In this document: in pieces, positions 21,303 to 31,368 of the stretch
Layout: every line of letters starts with the position of its first letter
Numbering within the stretch: position 1 is the first letter of the stretch
NCBI GenBank assembly: GCA_022559845.1
Contig: CM040128.1
Location: 175,018,413-175,082,412, forward strand
Source of the DNA: Amorphophallus konjac
Lineage: Eukaryota > Streptophyta > Magnoliopsida > Alismatales > Araceae
Direction: 5' to 3'
Length of the DNA: 64,000 nt
Notes under the pieces: model-generated
The model's database searches: none
What the model saw: the letters and a program-made list of their open reading frames with translations, nothing else
Told to the model about the DNA's origin: nothing
Position numbers and translations under genes: made by a program

Positions 21303-23741
21303 TGTTGTATTTCCCTGTTGTTTTGATGATGTCAAACACTACGAGATGATGACGACACATGTATTGATGTTTCATTGGACTTAATGTCATCATGAGTCAT
21401 AGTGCATCGATCTTGTAGCATTGTTTTTATGGCTTGTTGATCATGATCTAATCATATATAGAAGTGTGTGTCTGAAACAAGGTTGGACATCATAGACAAA
21501 CGTGATGGAGTTGATGAAGTCAAGCTAAACAACATGTTAAGTTCAAGGCCGTAGTGAAGGCTCAGTGCAGGTACAACAATTTATAAAAGCAATGCTCAGC
21601 AAACCTTCAGCAGAGTCAGCTATACAAGATCAAGCCTTAAGCTAAGTTCGATCGACCGAACAGATCATTTCGGTCAACTGATATCACCAGAAGAGAAATC
21701 AAGATAATCAAGCACTCTGGTTGTTATCAGGATATCAATGCAGGATTGACATTGCATCGACGCAGCAATGCTAAATCAGCTGACCACAATTCTGCATTGA
21801 CGTATCAGAGAGGATGCATCGACGCAACGATGATCACAGAAACAACTTCAAAGGCATGCCTCAACGTAACTGTCTTACTACCTCGATGCATCAGTCCACA
21901 TCCCTCCTAGAAGAATTCTGCCTCGACACATCAGTTCAGAACATCAATTTGGAAGTCTGCAAAGTTGAAGCACCAAGAATTCTGCCTCGACGCATCGAGA
22001 TGTCCCATATACGTTATTGCCAAGATAGGTCGATGTAGAAGTACAATCTATTGCTTGGGCAGAGAAAGGTCAATGGAGTAGCTAATGCAGAAGGTGTTTT
22101 CTTAAGCCTAAATCAATTCTGATTAAGATTGATTAAGATCATGAAACTATTTTAGACTTCATTCTGATGGCCTTCAAACATGAAAATGTTGAACATGGCA
22201 CTTGGTTCCTTGCTGGGTCTGGTTGAAGCTGCACTCAAGATAAACAGCATATTGCTATGGCTGATTAGATGATTTTGGAGCTCTGGCTTGCATACATATA
22301 TAGATTCATGAGTTTGTTCCAACACTCAGGGAAGAAGATAGACCTCGACGCAGTGATGCTCAAAGGATCCATTTCTAGAATTCTGCATCGATGCATTTGT
22401 ACATGAATTTGAAGAACTCAGTTGATCACGTGGGTTCTTAAGTTAATCCACTTGGCACGTGATCCAAGGTGGATGGCCCATCAGAAGAATCTGCCACGTC
22501 GCTGCTACCTAGAAAAGCCTGCTCGTTTCATCTGACACGTGGACTCTCGATTGCACATTCCAGAAGCACTCTTTTTGCGGGAGTGTTCTCTCCACATGCC
22601 AAGGGAATCTTGTGGGGACCACAAGACTCATTCTCACTGGATCAAAGGCATCTTGCGCATAGACTCAAAACAAGGTGAGAAGAAGAAGTGAAAAGGGAGT
22701 GCCAGATAGGAGTGAGCAAAAAGGTGAAAAGAAAAAGAAGTGAGAGAGGAGTGATCCAGAGAGCCGTCGAGCTAAAGAGTTAGAGAGGAGAGAGCAGAGA
22801 ATAGAGGAGAAGGTCAGAGTGGGTGATTGTGGGAAGAGAAAGAAGAAAAAGGAAAATAGGGTACCTGAGATCTAAAGATTTCTTGAAGAGCAGTCGAGGT
22901 TCTGACTTCTAGATCAGATCTAGAGTCTTTTACTCATCCGAGCTACATTCTCTTGAAGTTCTGTCACTGTTTTGTTTTGTTCTTTTTATTTTCTCTTTGA
23001 ATCTTTCTTCAAGCTGTTAGGCAGCGGAGCAAGCTGTGTTGCTCAGCGGGTGAGGATTTGTTCCTCGGACAGCAAGCTGTGATTGCTCAGCGGTTTGTAG
23101 GGATTCTTCCCCAAAGCTGTGGATCAGCGGTTATGTTAGAGTGTTCTCCACGTTCTTGCTTGAGCAAGAGAAGCCTCACTCAGGTTCAGTGAGGGGTGGA
23201 CGTAGATCTCAAGGTTGAGATCGAACCACCTTAAAAATCTCTTTGCACTGTGGCTTGCATTGTGCACCTGATTGTCCAAATTCACTACCTCCTTTACAGA
23301 GTCAGTCATATGATTGGTTGAGTGCATTGTGTTCAAGTTCAGTTCTGCTTGAAGCATCTGTTCTGAGAGAGTGTTTTGTGATCTATTATTCATTCTCATT
23401 TAACTTGGGTTATGCTAAGTGTTTGATATTTGTTTTGCATGATCCAGTGCATGCCAAGGTCAGCTTGTGTTTAATTCTAGCATATCATCATATGTTTCAT
23501 TGTGGTTCGGTATGAACCTTTGGATGTTGTTCTTTTTAGTGTGAGGTCGATTCATGCGCATATACTCGCTATGGAGCGCGTTCACTGATATACTCTCTTG
23601 CTATACTCACTAAGTGTTTGAGTGTTTGTCCTAGTATAGCACCAGTTCAATTCGAGCCATCATAAGTTTTTAATTCCGCACGAATTTTAATAGCGAGATC
23701 TATTCAACCCCCCCTCTAGATCTCGCTCCTGCACCCTAACA
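21303..23741 (+). repeat. el4 5' LTR (2439 bp)
   Basis: Bounded by TGTTGTATTT and CCTAACA, it matches 26522-28995 throughout. It contains repeated GCATCGACGCA-type words (about 21750-22000), a possible TATA region (CATATATAG, about 22293) and a purine-rich stretch (22670-22860). Near the end is the TTCAACCCCCCCTCTAGATC motif typical of Sirevirus LTRs. Short open frames inside it are shared with the other LTR and look like by-products. Confidence 0.93.
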
Positions 23742-23743
23742 AT

Positions 23744-23755
23744 TGGTATCAGAGC
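23744..23755 (+). other. el4 primer-binding site (tRNA iMet)
   Basis: TGGTATCAGAGC begins two bases after the LTR end. It is complementary to the 3' end of plant initiator methionine tRNA, the usual Ty1/copia primer. Confidence 0.92.
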
Positions 23756-23848
23756 GGTCTCTGATTCATCAGATCCAACGATCTGCAGAGGATCCTGCTA
23801 ATTTCGGTGCATATATAGTTTCTGGGTCATTGCTTTAATCTGAATAGA

Positions 23849-24595
23849 ATGGCTCATACACCTATCTTTAACAGATCAATTTTTCATTCCTGGCTTAGCA
23901 ACATGCGTAGGCATGTTAGATCAATTGATCCTAATTTGTGCAAGTGAATTTCACATGGACCCCACAAATTACCTAAAGATAAATCTAAGTGGATAGAGGA
24001 TCATAGATCTAAAGATGTTGATAACTCTAGAGCCTTTCAGTTAATGAAAGCCGCTATTGATGCTGATATATTTCCATGTTTCTCTGCCTACAGCACTGCC
24101 AAAGATATGTGGGATAAAAGCGTGGCCATTCACAAGAAAAAAAAGGAACAAGAATGTTTGATGGCCAACCAAAGTGATCACAACTGTGATCTAAATGATG
24201 ATTCATCATCTCAGGTAAATTCAGATGGTGAAGAGATTTCATTTGATGAGTTGTTTATCTTGTATGAAGAATTGTCTGAAAGATATCGGAAGAAAAAAAT
24301 AGAAAACAAAAAGTTGAAAAAGAAACTAAAATATGCTAATAACTCCTGGTCTGAGAATGAAGTCACTGAACATCTGAAAATTGAGAATGATGAACTTCGA
24401 ATGAAATTGCAAGAGATTAATAAAGTCAATTCAGAACTAGATCACATGAAATCTGAAATTGGAACCCTCAGAAAATACATTAAAGAAAGTGAAGAAAAAC
24501 TCAAAAACCTTGAGGAAGAGAATAATTTGACTGCTGAAAAATTTGAGGCTGTTAGGGCTGTAAATATAGAGTTTCAGATAAATGCATGTGCATAA
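23849..24595 (+). pseudogene. gag: el4 gag relic (Sirevirus type, internally deleted)
   Basis: From ATG at 23849 the frame reads a Ty1/copia gag N-terminus with PIFNRSIFHSWLSNMRRHV, hits TGA at 23945-23947 (a Trp codon is expected, TGG to TGA inferred), and then continues to 24595. The AFQLMKAAIDADIFPCF and STAKDMWDKSVAIH segments are typical of copia gag. After KEQECLMANQ it jumps to an acidic linker and a coiled coil (about 24290-24560, heptads such as KKKIENKKLKKKLK). Compared with full Sirevirus gag, the central capsid segment is missing and there is no zinc knuckle before the stop at 24593. No protease or pol follows. Confidence 0.8.
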
Positions 24596-26105
24596 TTTGA
24601 CTGCTGAAAAAATTGGATCATATGTGCATCTGTCCTTTTGCATATATAGATTTCAAAGTTGACTGCATATCATTTATGTTAAAAAAATGCAAAAAGATCA
24701 TTTGTAAAACATGCACTCATTTAGGGGGAGTCAATGCATATAAGTTCATATGATGTTCTATGAAGGTCTGCAAAGTCAACACTTTGCTCATCCCAAGTCG
24801 ACCTATCTATGAAAACTTCATAGCTTCATCTAATTTCTATACTTCTTGAACTTCATTGAATTTCATGATTCACGCTTCAAGAAAACTGTTTCAAATTGCT
24901 TCATTCTGAATCTCTAAAAATCTGTCATCTGCTCAATTTGTTCTTGTCTGAAGTCACCTTGCATCTGCTCATCTAAAAGCAGTTGTCTGTTTATTGCTAT
25001 GAAATTTCTGACCATGTTGCCCACTTGCTAAACTTTACTGTCCGGCACTCAAATCTTGCTTATTCATCTGAATCCTAGAAGATTTCAAATCGGTTTCATA
25101 AATTTCATTAGTTTAAGCATATCTCACAAAAGAATCTTCTCTTATAAGACCATATGATGTCCCATAAATAAAACTGTTGGTTTGAGCTTAATGAATCCAA
25201 GAGTTTAGAAAATTGACCTTCATGAAAAAGATTGTATTCAGAATTTAATAGGTCTCAACCAATTCACACATGTTGTGTCCTATGCAATCTTCTAAGATAT
25301 GAAAATTTAAGGTTAAGGCAACCTTGGTTGAGAAACTTAGATTAAGTATTCTTCTTAAACATGAAACTATCTAAAAAATTCCGAGGCTAGCACATGATCA
25401 AAACTGTGTATAAATGCTCAAAGTAGAGCAATGGCTTGAGTTACTGAGAAACTGGGTCCTTCATCAATAAAATGAAGTGAGCTATGTCATGAGATACCCC
25501 TGCTATCTTTATTCAAAATGAGGTAGGACAGTTAGTCTCACTGAGTAACTAGGGGTGCTGGCGTCTAAACAATGTGCACTCTTATGTAAAAAGGTGTGGA
25601 CTACACTTGACTACTCTTTAAAAATTTTATGAGCATAAAGAAAAAACTTGAAAGTAAGACCAAAAGGTTAGAAAAAGTGCTAAAACCCAAGGACAAAAAT
25701 CAGAAATGTTGAATGTGTTTAATCTCAATACTTGTCATTAGTTACTCCTAAGGGAGTCATTGATTTTGAATGAGTAAGGTTAATGAAGGTTAAACTATAA
25801 TTAAACATGTAGCCTTGGTTTATGCATATTAAATCTGAATGCAAAATGATTCAATGAGTTTTAATTGATAAACTCTACATTTATTATACTTAAACCAATC
25901 AGAAAATAAATGGCTGCATCATAAGAGTTCATATAATTGAAGAGTCTGAAAATTGTAAGCTTGCCTCATGATTAAGGTTTAAGATTGTCATTCTTCTAAA
26001 TCAATGATTTTCTTGAACTCCCTGCAAAGTTTTCAAGTCACTCATTTATAAATTCTGGCTGCACTGTCTTCTGATGCATGACTCTGATGAGCCTCTTCTA
26101 TCTCA
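24596..26105 (+). other. el4 untranslated internal region
   Basis: No coding sequence is seen. Blocks in it match, in diverged form, el6 (about 34170-34760) and, on the opposite strand, 41037-42102. Shared words include GAGTAACT-GGGGTGCTGGCGTCT and the preceding TCATGAG blocks. This is the region where a full Sirevirus would have its 3' part of pol and its untranslated or env-like tail. Confidence 0.65.
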
Positions 26106-26521
26106 AAGGGGGAGAAGAGTTTTTGATCTTAACATTATTGAATATGCTTTGATCTTCTCACTGAACTCCTGTGTTTTGATGTGAAATTCTACATGTCTGA
26201 ATATGTTTCAGTTGAACTAGCTCACGTCCACATTTTCATCTGAGCATCAAACTCATTTTTTTGTTGTCAAAAGGGGGAGAGTTTGATGAGTCAATATCTA
26301 AGGGGGAGAGTTCGTTGCATCTTTAAGGGGGAGAACACTTTTTTTTTCTTGTCAAGGGAGAGAACAGTTAGAGAAGAATATCTTTGCTGTGTTTATCAAA
26401 CTATCACTTACTTTTTGATGAAGTCAAAGGGGGAGAATAGTTTGATATATGAGTCAATATGATTTTTGGTCAAAATTGGTCATAATGACTCATAGTGTTG
26501 CCATCATCAAAAAGGGGAGAT
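26106..26521 (+). repeat. Repeated polypurine tracts before the el4 3' LTR
   Basis: AAGGGGGAGA-type tracts occur about seven times, near 26107, 26269, 26300, 26324, 26355, 26427 and 26510. The last, AAAAAGGGGAGAT, directly precedes the 3' LTR. Multiple polypurine tracts are a known feature of Sireviruses and help assign this element. Confidence 0.8.
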
Positions 26522-28995
26522 TGTTGTATTTCCCTGTGATTTTGATGATGTCAAACACTACGAGATGATGATGACATATGTGTTGATGCTTCATTGGACT
26601 TAATGTCATCATGAGTCACAGTGCATCGATCTTGTAGCATTGTTTTTATGCCTCGTTGATCATGATCTAATCATACACAGAAGTGTGTGTCTGAAACAAG
26701 GTTGGACAACATAGACAAACATGATGGAGTTGATGAAGTAAAGCTAAACATCAGCTTCAGCTCAAGGGCGTAGTGAAGGCTAAGTGTAGATACAACAATC
26801 TATACAAGCAATCCTCAACAAACATTCAGTAGAGTCAGCTATACAAGATCAACCCTTACGCTAAGTTCGATCAACCGAACAAATCATTTCGGTCAATCGA
26901 TATCACCAGAAGAGAAATCAAGCACTCCGATTGTTATCAGGACATCGATGCAGGATTGACATTGGATCGACGCAATGATGCTAAATCAGTTGACCACAAT
27001 TCTGCATCGATGCAGCGATGATCACAAAAACAACTTCAAAGGCATGCATCAACGCAGCTGTCTTACTTCCTCGATGCATCAGTCCACATCCCTCCTGGAA
27101 GAATTTTGCCTCGACGCATCTAAAGCACATGTCTCAACACATCAGTTCAAAACCTCAATTTGGAAGTCAGCAAAGTTGAAGCACCAAGAATTCTACCTCG
27201 ACGCATCGAGATGTCCCATATGCGTTATTGCCAAGACAGGTCGATGCAGCAGTACAATCTATTGCTTGGGCAAAGAAAGGTCGATGGAGTAGCTAATGCA
27301 GAAGGTGTTTTATTAAGCCTGAATTGATTCTGATTAAGATTGATTAAGATCATGAAACTATTTTAGACTTCAGTCTGGTGGCCTTCAAACGTGAAAATGT
27401 TGAACATGGCACCTGGTTTCTTGCTGGGTCTGGTTGAAGCTGCACTCAAGATAAACAGCATATTGCTATGGCTGATTGGATGATTTTTGAGCTCTGGCTT
27501 GCATACATATACAGATTCATGAGTTTGTTCTAGCACTTAGGGAAGAAGAACGACCTCGATGCAGTGATGCTCAAAGGAGCCATTTCCAGAATTCCACATC
27601 GATGCATTTGCGCATGAATTTGAAGAACTCAGATGATCACGTGGGTTCTTAAGTGAATCCACTTGGCACGTGATCCAAGGTGGATGGTCCATCAGAAGAA
27701 TCTACCACATGGCTTCTACCTAGAAAAGCCTGCTCATTTCATCTGACACGTGGACTCTCGATTGCACATTCCGGAAAAACTCTTTTGGTGGGAGTGTTCC
27801 CTCCACACGCCAAGGGAATCTTGTGGGGACCACAAGACTCATTCTCACTGGATAAATGGCATCCTCCGCATAGACTCAATACAAGGTGAGAAGAAGAAGT
27901 AAAAAGGGAGTGCTAGAGAGGAGTGAGCAAAAAGGAGAAAATAAAAAGAAGTGATAGAGGAGTGAGCCAGAGAGCCGTCGAGCTAAAGAGTTAGAGAGGA
28001 GAGAGTAGAGAATAGAGGAGAAGGTCAGAGTGGGTGATTGTGAGAAGAGAAAGAAGGAAAAGGAAAATAGGGTAGTGGAGATCTAAATATTTCTTGAAGA
28101 GCTGTCGAGGTTCCGACTTCTAGATCAGATCTAGAGTCTTCTGCTCATCCGAGCTACATTTTCTTGAAGTTATGTCGCTGTTTTATTTTGTAATTTTCAT
28201 TTTCTCTTTTAATCATTCTTCAAGCTGTTAGGTAGTGGAGGAAGCTATGTTGCTCAGTAGGCGAGGATTTGTTCCTCGGACATCAACCTGTGATTGCTCA
28301 GCGGGCGAGGATTTGTTCCTTGGATAGCAAACTGTGATTGCTCAGTGGTTTGTAGGGATTCTTCCCCAAAGTTGTGGATCAACAGTTGTGTTAGAGTGTT
28401 CTCCACGTTCTTGCTTGAGCAAGAGAAGCCTCACTCAGGTTGAGTGAGAGGTGGACGTAGATCTCAAGGTTGAGATCGAACCACCTTAAAAACCTCTTTG
28501 CACTGTGGCTTGCATTATGCGCTTCGTTGTCCATATTCTCTACCTCCTTTATAGAGTCAATCATATGATTGGTTGAGTGCATTGTGTTCGAGTTCAGTTC
28601 TGCTTGAAGCATCTGTTCTGAGAGATTGTTCTGCGATCTATTATTCATTCTCATTTAACTTGGGTTATGCTAAGTGTTTGATATCTGTTCTGCATGATCT
28701 AGTGCGTGCCAAGGCCAGCTTGTGTTTAATTCTAGCATATCATCATATGTTTGATTGTGGTTCGGTATGAACCTTTGGATGTTGTTCTCTTCAGTGTGAG
28801 GTCGATTCATGCGCATATACTCGCTGTGCAGCGCGTTCACTGATATACTCTCTTGCTATACTCACTAAGTGTTTGAGTGTTTGTCCTAGTATAGCGCCAG
28901 TTCCATTCGAGCCATCATAAGTTTTTAATTCCACACAAATTTTAATAGTGAGATCTATTCACCCCCCCTCTAGATCTCGCTCTTGCACCCTAACA
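26522..28995 (+). repeat. el4 3' LTR (2474 bp)
   Basis: Direct repeat of 21303-23741 with the same termini. A short extra block near 28270-28340 repeats the GCTCAGCGGGCGAGGATTTG segment and accounts for most of the length difference. It ends TAACA at 28991-28995, followed by the target duplication ACTAG. Confidence 0.93.
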
Positions 28996-29000
28996 ACTAG

Positions 29001-30288
29001 GTGCCTTTTACAAAAGTTGTTCATTTTTTAAAGCCCTAGATTTTCTTCTTCTTTGCCATTAGCCAGTTCTACATCGTTTTCAAGTTATTTGCATTTTTTC
29101 GGCGCGCTGCGCTGTTCATCTTTCAACCCATCGTATCCCTCCGTTCTCCCCCCTATTTCTCCTTCTTATGCTCTTCTTCTCATCTTGCTCATTTTATGAA
29201 AGTTGTTCATGTTTTCGTGCTCTACAATTTCTTCTTCTTCACCCTTCACTAGTTCTTCCTGGTTTTCAAGATAATCTCTACTTTCTAAACCTCATCTTCC
29301 CTCGCATTTGCTGAAGAGTCTAGCATGCCCACGACTCTATTTTTTGCGAACCGGGAGTCCCTTTCGGGGCTGTTAACTTCCATATTAGCTGCCCAATTCG
29401 ATTTCTATCTCTTCAGGGCTCTTATCCTTGATATTATCTCAAGATTGATCCATCAAACACGTTTTATCTTTGCCTTTATCCCCTAAATTCATGGGAGAAC
29501 TTTCTGGTTTTCTGCACTTATAAATAAGAACCCAGTTCGTAGTCTACGAAGGGGGGCTCTTTATCGGTTCGGGGCGAAGCCATGCTGCGACGCCGACTCA
29601 TATCTTCGACCCTAACTTGTTGAGGGAAGTATTGGCTTCGATTTTCACACTTAAGGGCTTTCTTTCTTTATTCCTATTGCTAGTTCTTCGTCATCTACTT
29701 TCTGAAATCATCACAAATTTCTGCATTTCTGCACTGCATGCATTTTTTCCAATTTTACGTCGCTTCTCCCCGCAGTTATACTGCATGATAATTCATTTTC
29801 TTTAATCATACATCATCAAAACACACACGCCTAATATTTCCACCGTTCCATAGGGGTTAAAAACCCTCCCCCGGTGCATTCTCCCCCTTTCTTTCACACT
29901 ATTTTATGCATCCGGGACTGGTATTACACTACATTATCTAATGGGTTTTCACCTTTGTTTGAGCTTTGTTTTGTAGGAGATCAAGAGCATAACGTGAGGC
30001 CCTCATCTTCTGGCCGGATGGAAGGTGAGGAGGTGTGATCCACGTCGTTTCCCGCATCCCGTTTGTCAAGCGCGATCACGTGAAGCGGTCTTCCTTCGGC
30101 CGCGTTCTTCTCTTTGTTTTCCAAGGTACATAGTAGGTTTTCATTTATTATAGCATCTTTTACCTACTCTCAATCCTTGGTGGCGATCACGATTAGTATC
30201 TCTTATCTCTTATCGCTCTTTGCCCATCCATGTTCAGGCTTATTGCACATATTGCTTAGTAAGGGGCGGGTAGATATAAACATCTACA
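29001..30288 (+). repeat. el3 3' LTR, right piece
   Basis: It continues the LTR interrupted at 21302. It holds a TATAAATAAG promoter (29519-29528), a CT-rich stretch, and the block GAGGCCCTCATCTTCTGGCC that aligns with the el5 LTR near 55630. CCTTGGTGGCGATCAC near 30172 is also present in el5 at about 55890. It ends ACA at 30286-30288, where sequence switches to an internal part of the el6 LTR. Confidence 0.7.
29519..29528 (+). promoter_or_regulatory. el3 LTR TATA box
   Basis: TATAAATAAG is followed by GAACCC. The el5 LTR has TATAAATAGAACCC at the matching position (55193), which supports both as the family promoter. Confidence 0.65.
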
Positions 30289-30997
30289 CCCGTGTGGTGC
30301 TGTGAAGCACCGTGAGGACTCTATCCTCGTGTGTGGTTAGGGTTCATCCCCGTGGGGCTTATCCCCGTTGCTGCGTTTGCAGCGTGTAGTGAAGCCTCAT
30401 CGGGTTTGGTGAGGGGTGGATGTAGGTCTGCGGGTTTGCAGACTGAACCACCTTAAAAATCCATTGTGCAGTGGTGTGTCCTAATGTGATTGCTTCCATT
30501 TCTTCTACCTCCATTTCACAAGCTCCTATAGTTTTATTTCTGCATTTATGTTTGCCGAACACTTCACATATTGTGAGCCATCCACCATATACTAGCATTC
30601 TTGCTGAATGAACATAGGCTCACACTCACATCCATGAAGGGTCATCTTATACCTGAGAAAGATCCAATGATCAATGTTATTCCGCTGTGTGGTTCTTATG
30701 GAACCTTGCAATCTCAGGTTCTCACCTTAAGTTAAGCAAATCAGTGCTTGTGGTGCAGCAGACTTGTCTGACTGTGGGTTGTTGATGATGTATTCTTCCG
30801 GTGATCAGCTCTTAATCTTAAGTAGCTTGATACGTTGTGGATCTATATCAAGCACTTACATGTCCAAGTATCATTACTATATCCACTGTGTTCAAACCAG
30901 AACTTTATCTAGTCAAATGAGTTTTTAAGAGGGCATATTTTTAAGGGATCTATTCACCCCCCTCTAGATATAGTTGCACCTAACAAGGGACCCAACA
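30289..30997 (+). repeat. el6 5' LTR, 3'-terminal piece
   Basis: It matches about 40317-41036 closely, from CCCGTGTGGTGCTG to GGGACCCAACA, including GTGAGGGGTGGATGTAGGTC and the CCACCTTAAAAATC word. The upstream part of the LTR is missing at the el3 junction. Confidence 0.85.
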
Positions 30998-30999
30998 AT

Positions 31000-31011
31000 T
31001 GGTATCAGAGC
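31000..31011 (+). other. el6 primer-binding site (tRNA iMet)
   Basis: TGGTATCAGAGC, identical to the el4 primer site, starts two bases after the LTR end at 30997. Confidence 0.92.
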
Positions 31012-31368
31012 TAAGCTCTATATACCTAAGATCCAACAATCTTCAGAGGTGATCCTAGTGCAACCACTTTTGATTCTTATTGCTGAACAGCTTTCAATGA
31101 ATTTTTTTATTTGTTTTAAATACGTCATCTAGTTTGGCATTCTATGAAAAGTTGTTAATTCCTTGAGCTGCTCGAGGCACTATATGTTAATGAAATTATT
31201 TTCACTTGTGCCTTTCTCTTGGGATAATCTTTTCAACTGAGCTTCATCTATGTCCATGATAGAGAATTCTTTTATTCATAGTTTTATCTTGATTAGATTG
31301 AGATTTACATTATGCCTTAATTAAAAATTTATTTGATAAACTATGACTTGGAGAGGGTCTGATGATCT

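Larger units (their letters stand above)
21298..29000 (+). mobile_element. el4: complete non-autonomous Sirevirus (Ty1/copia), 21303-28995
   Basis: Two long direct LTRs (21303-23741 and 26522-28995) begin TGTTGTATTTCCCTG and end CCCTAACA. The 5' LTR is followed by a TGGTATCAGAGC primer site, matching the 3' end of initiator-Met tRNA. A decayed gag lies inside, then untranslated sequence with repeated polypurine tracts, and no pol at all. The target duplication is ATTAG (21298-21302) and ACTAG (28996-29000), one transition apart. The first 190 bp of the two LTRs differ at about 12 positions, mostly transitions, so the insertion is not recent. Mobilisation would have needed enzymes from another element. 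Confidence 0.92.
17497..30288 (+). mobile_element. el3: Tat-like Ty3/gypsy element, 3' untranslated part and 3' LTR
   Basis: The LTR starting TGTTGACACCC at 20948 follows a purine tract (GAAGGAGGGG) and carries the same landmarks as the el5 LTR at 54547: a TATAAATA promoter, a block with GAGGCCC...CTGGCCG, and CCTTGGTGGCGATCAC. Its two pieces, 20948-21302 and 29001-30288, add to about 1643 bp, against 1660 bp for el5. The 17497-20947 part is untranslated sequence upstream of that LTR. el2 entered it at 17496/17497 and el4 entered the LTR at 21302. The right edge, ACA at 30288, abuts sequence that matches the el6 LTR, so el3 inserted into el6. The coding half lies left of the window. Confidence 0.72.

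Noticed and set aside
22469..22678. 69-codon frame, repeated at 27680-27889
   Set aside because: It occurs in both el4 LTRs because the LTRs are copies; conservation reflects common origin, not coding.
23136..23399. Antisense 87-codon frame, repeated at 28391-28654
   Set aside because: It is likewise shared by the two LTR copies only.
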